From an uncultured Alphaproteobacteria bacterium (GTDB lineage Bacteria; Pseudomonadota; Alphaproteobacteria; Micavibrionales; Micavibrionaceae): 64,000 bases of DNA. The notes beneath the pieces are model-generated. The model had not been told where the DNA came from, did no database searches, and was given only the letters and a program-made list of their open reading frames with translations. Made by a program: the position numbers and the translations under genes. The stretch covers positions 1-64,000 of the forward strand of contig CALHAW010000025.1 in the NCBI GenBank assembly GCA_937934135.1, in the 5' to 3' direction. Position 1 is the first letter of the stretch, and each line of letters opens with the position of its first letter. This document shows, one piece after another, positions 53,611 to 62,082 of the stretch.

Positions 53611-54155
53611 CGACCAACAACGAACAAATCAAAATTGACCTTTATAGTGACGTTTCCAACCCGTTAGACGGCGTTGAAGAAATTATGATGAATAATGATT
53701 GGGTCTATAACCGCGTGGCTGATGATGAAATGACTGTGACAATCTCGAGCGAGCAAGGGCATTATAAGCTCCGCTTCCTCTGGCAGGATGAATTTTCCGC
53801 GATGCAACTTACATGCATGCCAGACATCACAATCTCTCCCAATAAATGCGATATGGCCGCACAAACATTACAAACCATCAATTCTGGCCTATGGCTTGGC
53901 CATTTTGACTTACAAAAAGATATGTCTGGCGAATTTGGGGGCGGCTCTGACGACATGATGATCTGCTTTCGCCACACCAGCCTGTTTCGCGGAAACGTCG
54001 AAAGCTCGGGCGTAGAACATATGGAAGACGTCATTGATGTCGCCATCGCCGAGTGCGAGCGCTATTATATGACGCTTGATCTTCTATCGCGCACAACAGC
54101 GCATGATGATCAGACTCTCACCCTTGCCATGATGGAAACACAAGGGCAATCTTAG
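53607..54155 (+). CDS. YbjN domain-containing protein
   Basis: 182 residues from a GTG start overlapping the ubiK stop. The YbjN fold is visible: MMNNDWVYNRVADDEMTVTISSEQGHYKLRFLWQDEFSAMQLTCMPDI, LQTINSGLWLGHFDLQ and DMMICFRHTSLF. The family is an alphaproteobacterial member related to the E. coli YbjN stress-related protein, of unknown function. ubiK-ybjN-proC forms an operon, common in the group. Confidence 0.88.
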   Translation: MTTNNEQIKIDLYSDVSNPLDGVEEIMMNNDWVYNRVADDEMTVTISSEQGHYKLRFLWQDEFSAMQLTCMPDITISPNKCDMAAQTLQTINSGLWLGHFDLQKDMSGEFGGGSDDMMICFRHTSLFRGNVESSGVEHMEDVIDVAIAECERYYMTLDLLSRTTAHDDQTLTLAMMETQGQS

Positions 54156-54175
54156 ATGCATTTGAGCGTCACATC

Positions 54176-55009
54176 ATGACCCCTTCACCTCGCAGCAAAT
54201 TAAACGTCACCATCATCGGATGTGGGAAAATGGGCGCAGCGATGATTCACGGATGGATCAAGGCTGATTTATTACAGAGCATTGGAATCATTGACCCTTT
54301 TGACCCACCGAAATCGATTCATACGGCCCTTCAAAGATTCGATAATGCGTTTCATGTGAAACAAGCAGGGCGCGTGACGTTCGAACGTTCCGACATTGTC
54401 GTACTTGCCACCAAACCTCAGATCATGGATGACCTGCTTGTGACCCTTACAGATTTAATCCCCGAAGGCGTCCCTGTCCTATCCATTGCTGCAGGCAAGG
54501 ATATCGTTTATTTCCAAAAACATCTTGGTACGGATCGCCCCATCATCCGCACCATGCCCAACACCCCTGCTTCCATTGGCAAAGGGATCACCGCATTGAT
54601 GGGGGCAAATATCACAGATCACCATAAACAAATCGCCAGCCATCTTTTTAACGCGCTGGGGGAAACAATATGGCTCGACGATGAATCGCTTATGGATGCT
54701 GTTACCGCCATATCAGGCAGTGGCCCTGCCTATGTGTTTTATCTTATTGAAGCCCTCGCCAAGGCGGGCGAAAAAATTGGGCTTTCTGCCGGTCAATCCA
54801 TGCAGCTTGCAAGACAAACCGTGATTGGCGCAGCCGCATTGGCGGAGAGTGAAGACAACGCTGAGGCAAGCACTTTACGCAAAAACGTCACCAGCCCCGC
54901 CGGCACAACCGAAGCCGCCCTTAATGTGCTTATGAATGGAGAACTTCAAGATATCCTTGAAAAAACCGTCACTGCCGCCCGCAATCGCGGCAAAGAGTTA
55001 TCCAATTAA
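54176..55009 (+). CDS. proC: Pyrroline-5-carboxylate reductase
   Basis: Last step of proline synthesis, NAD(P)H-dependent. 277 residues. Rossmann motif TIIGCGKMGAAMIHGW, VVLATKPQIMDDLL, RPIIRTMPNTPASIGKGITALMG, and AITAVSGS-type DAVTAISGSGPAYVFYLIEAL, then TSPAGTTEAALNVL. Third gene of the ubiK-ybjN-proC operon, convergent with tsaB by 9 bases. Confidence 0.97.
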   Translation: MTPSPRSKLNVTIIGCGKMGAAMIHGWIKADLLQSIGIIDPFDPPKSIHTALQRFDNAFHVKQAGRVTFERSDIVVLATKPQIMDDLLVTLTDLIPEGVPVLSIAAGKDIVYFQKHLGTDRPIIRTMPNTPASIGKGITALMGANITDHHKQIASHLFNALGETIWLDDESLMDAVTAISGSGPAYVFYLIEALAKAGEKIGLSAGQSMQLARQTVIGAAALAESEDNAEASTLRKNVTSPAGTTEAALNVLMNGELQDILEKTVTAARNRGKELSN

Positions 55010-55018
55010 ATCAATGCT

Positions 55019-55702
55019 CTACATCGAGACAATCAATTTACGCGGTTTATTCTTCGGATAGGATACATCCGCACCGCGCAGGTAAACGGGGTTAAGTGTT
55101 CCCTCTTCTTGTGCCAACGCATAAGCCACCATCACTTCAGGATCGGGTTGGATTATATTATCTAATAGATTCAACGCTGTAGCATTTTCATTTTCGAAAC
55201 GCTCCAGACAGTCACCACCGATTTTAAATTCTTCGAACGGTGAATTATCTAATATTGTCAATGCATTAGATATTATCGGTTCGCCAACGGCTTGGCCTTT
55301 CACATCATAATATTGACCATAGAAATCTTGCCGTTTTGTTTCCAACACAATGAGCATTGGTACGCTTGATGTGTAATGATGTGCCATTAAATTGAGCGTA
55401 CTCATCGCTATTGTGGGGAGATCAAGGGCGAGCGCCAAACTGCGTGCGGCGCTTAACCCAATACGTAATCCTGTAAAAGACCCAGGGCCAACTGTACAGG
55501 AAATTTTATCTAGAACGCTGAAATCACTAGATAATTCTTTTAAAACTTCTTGAATTGTTGGAATGAGCAGTGCCGCTTGCTCACGCTGCATCGGCATTTT
55601 TCGCCCTGCAAACTGACCATCAACCTGCACACCAACAGATATGCCGCCCAATGCCGTATCTATGGCTAATATATTATTGGTAATAGTAGCTAAAGCATTC
55701 AT
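55019..55702 (-). CDS. tsaB: tRNA t6A biosynthesis protein TsaB
   Basis: 227 residues. Partner of TsaD in N6-threonylcarbamoylation of tRNA A37. N-terminal NNILAIDTALGGISVGVQVDGQ, HERMLLP-like MQREQAALLIPTIQEVLKEL, VGPGSFTGLRIGLSAARSLALALDLPTIAMSTLNLM. The later domain (VLETKRQDFYGQYYDVKG) is typical. Located after nfuA on the same strand (21 bases), as in other alphaproteobacteria. Confidence 0.93.
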   Translation of the reverse strand: MNALATITNNILAIDTALGGISVGVQVDGQFAGRKMPMQREQAALLIPTIQEVLKELSSDFSVLDKISCTVGPGSFTGLRIGLSAARSLALALDLPTIAMSTLNLMAHHYTSSVPMLIVLETKRQDFYGQYYDVKGQAVGEPIISNALTILDNSPFEEFKIGGDCLERFENENATALNLLDNIIQPDPEVMVAYALAQEEGTLNPVYLRGADVSYPKNKPRKLIVSM

Positions 55703-55723
55703 ATTGCTTCACTTTTTTTAACC

Positions 55724-56290
55724 TCATCCAACCTGCCGTACCTCAAGCACTTCGGGTATATAATGACGCAACATATTCTCGATACCGCTTTTAAGGGTTA
55801 CTGTCGCACTGGGGCAGCCCGCGCATGCACCGCGCATTTGTAAATAAACAATGCCTTGCTCAAACCGTTCAAAAACAATATCGCCACCATCCATGGCAAC
55901 TTGTGGTCTGACGCGCTCCTCGATTAGAACTTTGATTTGCTTCACTATTTCATCATCCAGCGTATCATCTGAACCGTCATTATCTTTTTCTTGTGGATCC
56001 ATACCGTCCCGAAAAAGCGGAAAGCCGGTCATATAGTGATCCATAATCGCGGCCATGATGCGTGTGTTTAAACCACTCCATTCGGTGTCCTCATCCTTGG
56101 TCACAGACACAAAGTCAGAACCGAAGAAAACACTCGCTACACCATTGAGTCCAATTATTTTTTGCGCAAGTTGTGAGCAGGAAGCCTCTTCCATAGATTT
56201 AAATTCCGCTACGCCGCGTTTCATCACTTCTTGTCCAGGAAGAAATTTAACAGTACTCGGGTTCGGTGTTTCTTGAGTTTGTATAAACAT
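55724..56290 (-). CDS. NifU-family iron-sulfur scaffold protein (Nfu type)
   Basis: 188 residues. N-terminal Nfu_N domain (MFIQTQETPNPSTVKFLPGQEVM) and C-terminal NifU domain (KVLIEERVRPQVAMDGGDIVFERFEQGIVYLQMRGACAGCPSATVTLKSGIENML), with the cluster-binding cysteines C156 and C159. It delivers [4Fe-4S] clusters to target enzymes; homologue of mitochondrial NFU1. It neighbours tsaB in one likely transcript. Confidence 0.94.
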   Translation of the reverse strand: MFIQTQETPNPSTVKFLPGQEVMKRGVAEFKSMEEASCSQLAQKIIGLNGVASVFFGSDFVSVTKDEDTEWSGLNTRIMAAIMDHYMTGFPLFRDGMDPQEKDNDGSDDTLDDEIVKQIKVLIEERVRPQVAMDGGDIVFERFEQGIVYLQMRGACAGCPSATVTLKSGIENMLRHYIPEVLEVRQVG

Positions 56291-56351
56291 GATGGATAAC
56301 TAACAGATAAAGAACCAAATTAAAAGGGTCATTCGCGCCACGATATGCGAC

Positions 56352-57008
56352 TTAATATCTCACAGTTCCTTCTGGCCCCGTCTGCGCCCAAAAATAAAGA
56401 TCTGCGCCTTTTAAAAAGTCAGTATAATGCCCCGTCTTGCGTTCATTATGAACTTTCTTAAAATCGACTGATTTAATGATACTTTTAAAATTATCCTCCC
56501 ACACGCTATAAGTATGCCTGCGCGACGAACATTCAATCACATAAAGCGTATCATAATAAAGCGAAGCAAACATGATGCCGCGGCGTTGTTCACGTGCCGT
56601 ACCGTTATGGTGTGAATAAGTCGCAGTGGCATAACTGGCCAGCCAACGCCCTAAACCAGCGCCATCATAAACACGATCCAGCGCATAATTATCGTAATGC
56701 CCCATGTAAGATTCCCAAAATGAGGTACTCACGGCCACTTTCTGCACCGCATCCCCTAATTCTGGCGGATAAATGACATAGCGCTTATCTTCATTGGTTT
56801 TAATTGTACATACGGGGTCATCCCCGCCAGCCGGTCCAGAAATGGTTAGAACATCACGCGGATTACGGTTATTTTGCACTTTCCATGTATCAGGGAAAGA
56901 CAGGCTCAAACGGCTCTGCGCATCTTGCCAGACAAAATAATCCGCCTTTACGGATACAGGGACACCTACCAAAAGTAAAAAAAGAAAAAGCCTCAAATAC
57001 ATGTTCAT
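56352..57008 (-). CDS. Hypothetical secreted protein
   Basis: 218 residues. Signal peptide YLRLFLFLLLVGVPVSVKA with likely cleavage after VKA. The mature part begins DYFVWQDAQSRLSLSFPDTWKVQNN, which looks like a beta-strand domain of the type seen in proteins with a PsbP/DUF-like beta fold, but I do not recognise a family. It has two cysteines, one in PVCTIKT and one in IECSSRR. It is separate from nfuA by 61 bases on the same strand and probably monocistronic or co-transcribed with it. Confidence 0.75.
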   Translation of the reverse strand: MNMYLRLFLFLLLVGVPVSVKADYFVWQDAQSRLSLSFPDTWKVQNNRNPRDVLTISGPAGGDDPVCTIKTNEDKRYVIYPPELGDAVQKVAVSTSFWESYMGHYDNYALDRVYDGAGLGRWLASYATATYSHHNGTAREQRRGIMFASLYYDTLYVIECSSRRHTYSVWEDNFKSIIKSVDFKKVHNERKTGHYTDFLKGADLYFWAQTGPEGTVRY

Positions 57009-57053
57009 AGGAATCAGTATACCCCGAGGGTCATTTCATGAAAATGTATTATT

Positions 57054-57404
57054 TTAAGGCGCTGGCTTAAGGACGCTCGCTTTAGATGCCAACATGGGGT
57101 AACTATCAAAAACAGCGTTAATGATATGACTTACAACACTTTTAGAAAACGGCTTAGAAATTGTATCTCTGGTCATGCCTTGTTTCATTAAGGTAGCGAT
57201 ATATTGCGCGGCTTCCGCAGGATCGCCCATTATTTGCACCTGTTTCTCTTCATCATGCATAATGACACTTCCAGCAGGCAAGAGCTGAAGAAGCTCTTCC
57301 ATCCAAGGGGCATTGCTATCGCAATACTCCCTATATGTTGTATTATATTCGGCTGATAATCCGCTTAAACGAACACGGTCTGACTCGGCAAACAATTCTG
57401 ACAC
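57054..57404 (-). CDS. Hypothetical small protein (orphan)
   Basis: 116 residues from GTG at 57404, chosen because AAAAGGG lies 8 bases upstream; the tool start (GTG at 57413) overlaps that ribosome site. Sequence: MSELFAESDRVRLSGLSAEYNTTYREYCDSNAPWMEELLQLL..., then AAQYIATLMKQGMTRDTISKPFSKSVVSHIINAVFDSYPM. No family recognised; soluble and helical. No clear promoter. It lies between the secreted-protein gene and trpS. Confidence 0.6.
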   Translation of the reverse strand: MSELFAESDRVRLSGLSAEYNTTYREYCDSNAPWMEELLQLLPAGSVIMHDEEKQVQIMGDPAEAAQYIATLMKQGMTRDTISKPFSKSVVSHIINAVFDSYPMLASKASVLKPAP

Positions 57405-57561
57405 AACACACACCCTTTTATTGTTTAATTATAATAATTAATTAATTTCCCTCATAAAACACTGATTTGGGGGAAGATTTCAACCATAAATTGGCGTGCA
57501 TCAGCTATCTTGTTGAAAATAAATAGGTATTTTATGTAAATAATTTTAAATGTTTAAAAAT

Positions 57562-58566
57562 TTAAGACCAAAAGCCCATAATTTCCATCACACCGTTTAA
57601 GGTCGGTTCGGCCAATTCATTGGCGCGGTCATTCCCTACCTTCAAGATTTTATCCAATTCCGCCGTATCATCCATCAATTCATTCATGCGCGAAGTGATG
57701 GGTGATAATTTTGCTACCGCCAAATCAGACAAGGCAGTTTTAAGGTCAGAAAATTGCTTACCGCCAAATTCATTCATCACGGCGTCTTTCGATGTGTCAG
57801 ACAGGGCCGCGTAAATACCTATTAAATTAAGCGCTTCGGCGCGCCCTTGCGCTTCGGCGGCGTTCGCAGGCACCATGCCTGCATCGGTTTTGGCTTTCTT
57901 AAATTTTTGCGCAATCATATCTGCATCATCGGTCAGGTTAATCCGCGTCATATCACTCTCGGCAGATTTACTCATCTTTTGTGTACCATCACGTAGACTC
58001 ATCACCCGTGTGGCCTCGCCGGTAATAAAAGGTTCTGGGATGGTAAAAAATTCGCGCTTGGCGTGATGTTGGTTAAATGAAATTGCAATATCACGCGTCA
58101 ATTCAAGGTGCTGTTTCTGATCATCCCCCACGGGAACATGCGTTGCCTGATACAGCAAAATATCCGCCGCCATCAAAACAGGATAGCTATACAGGCCAAG
58201 GGACGCTTGATCCTTCTTCTTCCCTGCTTTTTCCTTAAACTGCGTCATGCGGTTCAACCACCCCATCGGCGTCAGACAATTTAAAACCCATGCCAACTGC
58301 GCATGTGCAGGCACCGCGCTTTGCGTGAAGATAAAGGATTTCTTCGGATCAATACCCGCCGCAATATAGGCCGCCGCCGTTTCCCGCGTTGATTGACGCA
58401 AAATTTGCGGGTCTTGGGGGACTGTAATGGCATGCAAATCAACCACGCCATACAGGCACTCCGCCCCTTCTTCTTGAAGCTTCACGTAATTCACCAACGC
58501 TCCCAAATAATTACCCAGTTGGAGCTTATTAGTCGGTTGCATACAAGATAGAATACGTTTGGTCAT
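57562..58566 (-). CDS. trpS: Tryptophanyl-tRNA synthetase
   Basis: Charges tRNA-Trp. 334 residues. Class I signatures: CMQPTNKLQLGNYLGALVN (variant of HIGH: NKLQLGNYLGA) and GTQKMSKSAESD (KMSKS). VDLHAITVPQDP, LGLYSYPVLMAADILLYQATHVPVGDDQKQHLELTRDIA are family-typical. Upstream of it lies murJ, 3 bases apart, a common alphaproteobacterial pair. Confidence 0.97.
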   Translation of the reverse strand: MTKRILSCMQPTNKLQLGNYLGALVNYVKLQEEGAECLYGVVDLHAITVPQDPQILRQSTRETAAAYIAAGIDPKKSFIFTQSAVPAHAQLAWVLNCLTPMGWLNRMTQFKEKAGKKKDQASLGLYSYPVLMAADILLYQATHVPVGDDQKQHLELTRDIAISFNQHHAKREFFTIPEPFITGEATRVMSLRDGTQKMSKSAESDMTRINLTDDADMIAQKFKKAKTDAGMVPANAAEAQGRAEALNLIGIYAALSDTSKDAVMNEFGGKQFSDLKTALSDLAVAKLSPITSRMNELMDDTAELDKILKVGNDRANELAEPTLNGVMEIMGFWS

Positions 58567-58569
58567 GGC

Positions 58570-60102
58570 TTACTTCTTTAATAAATATTTTTGAACTTCA
58601 TCAATGGATATAGCCTTTGTTGCTAAAATACTCAATCCATAAGTCACAAGCCCAAGAATCACCAAGGCCGTTAACGTCAAAATTTTTGACCATTCATCAA
58701 AGTCGATATATTTATCCCCCAATAATAATACCAGCGCCATAATAAGAGTCGACAGCGCAATCTTTGAAATCACGCGCTTAAACCGATCATCAAACGTGAT
58801 TTGTGTTTTTGTTTTTAAACCGCGATACAACAACATTAATTGAAGCCACCCCATCAACCCCGTCGCCATCGCAATACCCGCAACGCCAAATGGGACAATC
58901 AGAACTAAGCTTAATGCGATATTTAACACCGTGGTAATAATTGAAATTTTCACAGGACTCATCGTATCTTCACGCGACCAATAAGCCGTCGAGAAAACCT
59001 TCGCCGCAACATAAGCAGGCAAACCAATCGCATACCCCATTAAAACCTTGGCTGCAACCAATGTGTCTTCTTGTTCAAACGCGCCACGTTCAAACAACGT
59101 CCCTATTAATGTTTCTGGCAATACAAATAACGCCGCACCCGCAGGCAGCGCCAACAACAAACATATTTCTAATGCGCGGTTAAATAAGTTTTGCGTTTCT
59201 TGTCCATTCCCCGCCGCGATGGCGCGTGACAACATTGGCAATAATGCCGTTCCCACGGCAATCCCAACCATACCTAACGGTAATTGATTTAGTCGATCTG
59301 CATAATAAAGATAAGAAATTGACCCCGCAGAAAGCAAAGATGCAATCACCAAATCTGCAAATAAATTCACATGCATCACCCCTGCCCCCAAAACGCCAGG
59401 ACCCATTAATTTAAAAACTTTTTTAATTTTCGGTGTAAATTCAGGGCGCTTTATTACAATTTTTATATTGGCTTTTTTAATCGCCCGCACCAGCCACAAA
59501 AACTGCATCATCCCCGCCAACGCAATACCATAAGCCATGGCATGCCCCGCCGTTTCACTAAATTTGGTAAAAACAAGCAAGCCAATAATCAGGCTTAAAT
59601 TAAAAAAGATCGGCGCGCTGGCGAATGGTGCAAACTTATCATGGGCATTCATCACGCCGCCCAATAGCGCAGTCAAAGACATTAATAACAAATACGGGAA
59701 CGTCACACGGCTTAATTCAACCGCCAAATCATATCGGATAGGGTCATCATGAAAGCCCGGCGCAATGGCATATATAATATAGGGCATCGCCCATAACGCC
59801 AATAAGGTGAACGGGATCAACACCATCAACATCACCGCAAAGGCGTTTGATGCAAACAGACTGGCCTTTTCTTGCCCTTCTTCTTCCATTGTTTTTGAAT
59901 AAAGCGGCACAAACGCCACGCTAAATGCGCCCTCGGCAGTCACACGGCGAAAAAAATTAGGGAGCTTTAATGCAACAAAGAACGCATCCGCAATCGGCCC
60001 CGCGCCCAATACCGCCGCCGTTAAAACATCACGGACAAACCCTAAAACGCGGCTCACCCCCGTTAATCCGCCAATCGTCGCCATCGCTTTAAATAATTTC
60101 AT
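58570..60102 (-). CDS. murJ: Lipid II flippase MurJ
   Basis: Transports lipid II across the inner membrane for peptidoglycan synthesis. 510 residues, about fourteen hydrophobic segments. Signatures MKLFKAMATIGGLTGVSRVLGFVRDVLTAAVLGAGPIADAFFVALKLPNFFRRVTAEGAFSVAFVPLY are complete; the arginine-rich loop (NFFRRVTAEGAF) is conserved. It precedes trpS, 3 bases apart. Confidence 0.96.
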   Translation of the reverse strand: MKLFKAMATIGGLTGVSRVLGFVRDVLTAAVLGAGPIADAFFVALKLPNFFRRVTAEGAFSVAFVPLYSKTMEEEGQEKASLFASNAFAVMLMVLIPFTLLALWAMPYIIYAIAPGFHDDPIRYDLAVELSRVTFPYLLLMSLTALLGGVMNAHDKFAPFASAPIFFNLSLIIGLLVFTKFSETAGHAMAYGIALAGMMQFLWLVRAIKKANIKIVIKRPEFTPKIKKVFKLMGPGVLGAGVMHVNLFADLVIASLLSAGSISYLYYADRLNQLPLGMVGIAVGTALLPMLSRAIAAGNGQETQNLFNRALEICLLLALPAGAALFVLPETLIGTLFERGAFEQEDTLVAAKVLMGYAIGLPAYVAAKVFSTAYWSREDTMSPVKISIITTVLNIALSLVLIVPFGVAGIAMATGLMGWLQLMLLYRGLKTKTQITFDDRFKRVISKIALSTLIMALVLLLGDKYIDFDEWSKILTLTALVILGLVTYGLSILATKAISIDEVQKYLLKK

Positions 60103-60133
60103 GCTTCATTCATAAAGTGAAACTGGAATAAAG

Positions 60134-60418
60134 TTAAGGGATATTACGCTTCATGGGAATTTTCACGTTTAAAAAATACAGCGATGACAAAATAATCACG
60201 CCACCGCTCAACACTTGAATGGTTGTCATGCTCTCCCCAAAGAAAAACACATTAGCCGCAGTAATCATAACAGGTTTTATCGCATTAAGACTTGCATATG
60301 CGCTTAAAGGCACCGTCTCCATTGCTTTGAATGAACGCATATGAACAAAAAAACTGCCTATACACGCAACTAAAAGCACAAAACCATAGTCTTTAATTAA
60401 GACCAATTTCATACTCAT
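60134..60418 (-). pseudogene. Remnant of an EamA/DMT-type transporter
   Basis: 94 residues with three hydrophobic segments: FVLLVACIGSFFVHMRSF, LSAYASLNAIKPVMITAANVFFFGE and TTIQVLSGGVIILSSLYFL. The pattern PLSAYASLNAIKPVMITAANVFFFGESMTTIQVLSGGVIILS is the last part of an EamA domain. Full-length members have about 280 residues and ten helices, and the first part is not present upstream, so it is a truncated remnant. A small expressed protein cannot be excluded. Confidence 0.65.
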
Positions 60419-60442
60419 ATATAATAAAATTATTTTGAAAAA

Positions 60443-61080
60443 TTACCTATTGGATTGCATGTGTAAAAGCTGATCTTGAAACTTTCTGTCTCTAAACAGC
60501 TTAGACGCCGCAGTACCCTCTATTACCACTTTACGCTCCCAACTTTCTGTTGCGGTATGATGTCCTAATGGTTTTTCTACATGGATACTAAAATCATACT
60601 CTACAGGAACATGTGGTTGGCTATTGTGAATAAAGCAAATTCCATTAGATTCTCTTACCGCTTCTAAAAAAACGCCAGCATAGGGATTTTCTGGGCTTTT
60701 ATTCGTCGCTTGAATAATATCTGACGGCGAAAGTTTTGGTAATATATCAGAATAGCCACTCATATAAGCAACATTAATAAAAGAAACTTGTAAGGATTTA
60801 TCATCCGACCTCACAAAAACCGTATATTCATCACGGTCTTTTTCACCCGCAGAATACGTATCTATCTTTTGGGGCGGGTTACCTGTAAGCATGCTACGAA
60901 TATGATTTACAGCAGTATCAGGAAATATTTTTTACCTGAATTTTCATCGCCATCTACCAGTACAACAACAGGTTGCCCTGTACGGAATAAAAATGACTTA
61001 TCAATTCCATGCATAAGCTGATGCACCAGTTCAACTAAAGCGCCGTGCTTTTTCGTTTCTTTTTCTAATGAAACAATCAT
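60443..61080 (-). pseudogene. Frameshifted P-loop-like gene (two ORFs, -1 shift)
   Basis: One ORF from ATG at 61080 (MIVSLEKETKKHGALVELVHQ) ends in frame after SGKKYFLILL. A second ORF, whose ATG at 60892 opens MLTGNPPQKIDTYSAGEK, is in the -1 frame. Reading across GGT-AAAAAA-TATTT with a one-base slip back, or adding one A, joins them as ENSGKKIFPDTAVNHIRSM for a 212-residue protein. DGDENSGKK looks like a Walker A but has Lys where Ser/Thr is expected. No family is assigned. It has a TTGACATAAT promoter and leaderless start. Confidence 0.6.
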
Positions 61081-61086
61081 TTAGAT

Positions 61087-61115
61087 AAAATACAGAATAT
61101 TATATATTATGTCAA
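61087..61115 (-). promoter_or_regulatory. TTGACATAAT promoter, apparently leaderless
   Basis: On the minus strand TTGACA (61115-61110), 17-base spacer, TATTTT (61092-61087). Start would fall at or next to the A of the ATG at 61080. No ribosome site is present. Confidence 0.6.
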
Positions 61116-61160
61116 TTAAATTCAGCGTGACAATGTCTTTTTCTCCTTTAAAACAAAGGC

Positions 61161-61928
61161 ATGACACAAAACACCGCACCAAACCCTGAAAGCACCCAAT
61201 TTGGCGAAAAGAACGTTACGCCAGAGCAAAAAACCGCCGCGGTGCGCGGGGTTTTTGATTCTGTCGCGGATAATTACGATATTATGAATGATTTAATGTC
61301 TGGGGGCATTCATCGCCTTTGGAAAGATCATCTAATCCGCCGTATTCGGCCAAAGGCTGGGCTTTCCTACCTTGATGTCGCGGGCGGTACAGGCGATATC
61401 GCTTTTCGTATTAAAAAGAAAATAGGCACGGCTGACGCAGATATAAGATTATGTGACCTGAATTGGGACATGCTACGCGTAGGGCGTGACCGCGCGATTG
61501 ATAAAGGCTGGCTGGATGAATTTGGCTGGATTACAGGCAATGCAGAGCATCTCCCCGTTCCGTCAAACAGTGTTGATGTCTATACCATCGCCTTTGGCTT
61601 GCGTAATGTAACCCGAATCGATGATGCCTTATCGGAAGTTTTTCGGGTTTTAAAACCAGGGGGACGGTTCTATTGCCTTGAGTTTTCCCATGTGGATAAC
61701 CCTTTGCTGGCGAAGGCTTATGATGCGTTCTCTTATAATGTCATTCCCCATATTGGTCAGGCCGTGGCGAAAGATAAGGATAGTTACCAGTATCTTGTTG
61801 AATCTATTCGGAAATTCCCCCGTCAAAAAGATCTCCAACACCGTATTATGGAAGCTGGATTAAGTCACTCGAAATATGAAAATTTAACCTTCGGAGTCGC
61901 CGCTATCCATAGCGCAATAAAATTATAA
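61161..61928 (+). CDS. ubiE: Ubiquinone/menaquinone biosynthesis C-methyltransferase
   Basis: SAM-dependent methyltransferase of the quinone pathway. 255 residues. Family motifs: VRGVFDSVADNYDIMNDLMSGGIHRLWKDHLIRRIRP, SYLDVAGGTGDIAFRI (SAM site), WITGNAEHLPVPSNSVDVYTIAFGLRNVTRIDDALSEVFRVLKPGGRFYCLEFS. It begins MTQNTAPNPESTQFGEKNVTPEQK. In most alphaproteobacteria ubiB follows; here it is replaced by an Ala-rich gene before coaBC. Confidence 0.97.
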   Translation: MTQNTAPNPESTQFGEKNVTPEQKTAAVRGVFDSVADNYDIMNDLMSGGIHRLWKDHLIRRIRPKAGLSYLDVAGGTGDIAFRIKKKIGTADADIRLCDLNWDMLRVGRDRAIDKGWLDEFGWITGNAEHLPVPSNSVDVYTIAFGLRNVTRIDDALSEVFRVLKPGGRFYCLEFSHVDNPLLAKAYDAFSYNVIPHIGQAVAKDKDSYQYLVESIRKFPRQKDLQHRIMEAGLSHSKYENLTFGVAAIHSAIKL

Positions 61929-62013
61929 TTTTCATATTCTTGCAATTAGTTGTTGCATTTTATCGTGAAATTCTCTTAATTAGGGCCAGTTCAAAAAGAA
62001 TTTTGGAGTTTTT

Positions 62014-62029
62014 CGGATGGGGTCATCCG
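62014..62029 (+). other. Hairpin in the leader of the Ala-rich gene
   Basis: CGGATG (62014-62019), GGGT, CATCCG (62024-62029): 6-bp stem with a 4-base loop, in the 5' region of the Ala-rich gene. May be a remnant or regulatory; not long enough to be sure. Confidence 0.35.
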
Positions 62030-62082
62030 GGGGTCATAATAATTTGAGAAATAACGAACATATATTAAGGAAGGTAACTCTC

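Noticed and set aside
57414-57500. Repeated AATTAATTAATT as an operator
   Set aside because: It is simple A/T-rich sequence without long arms; chance is a sufficient explanation.
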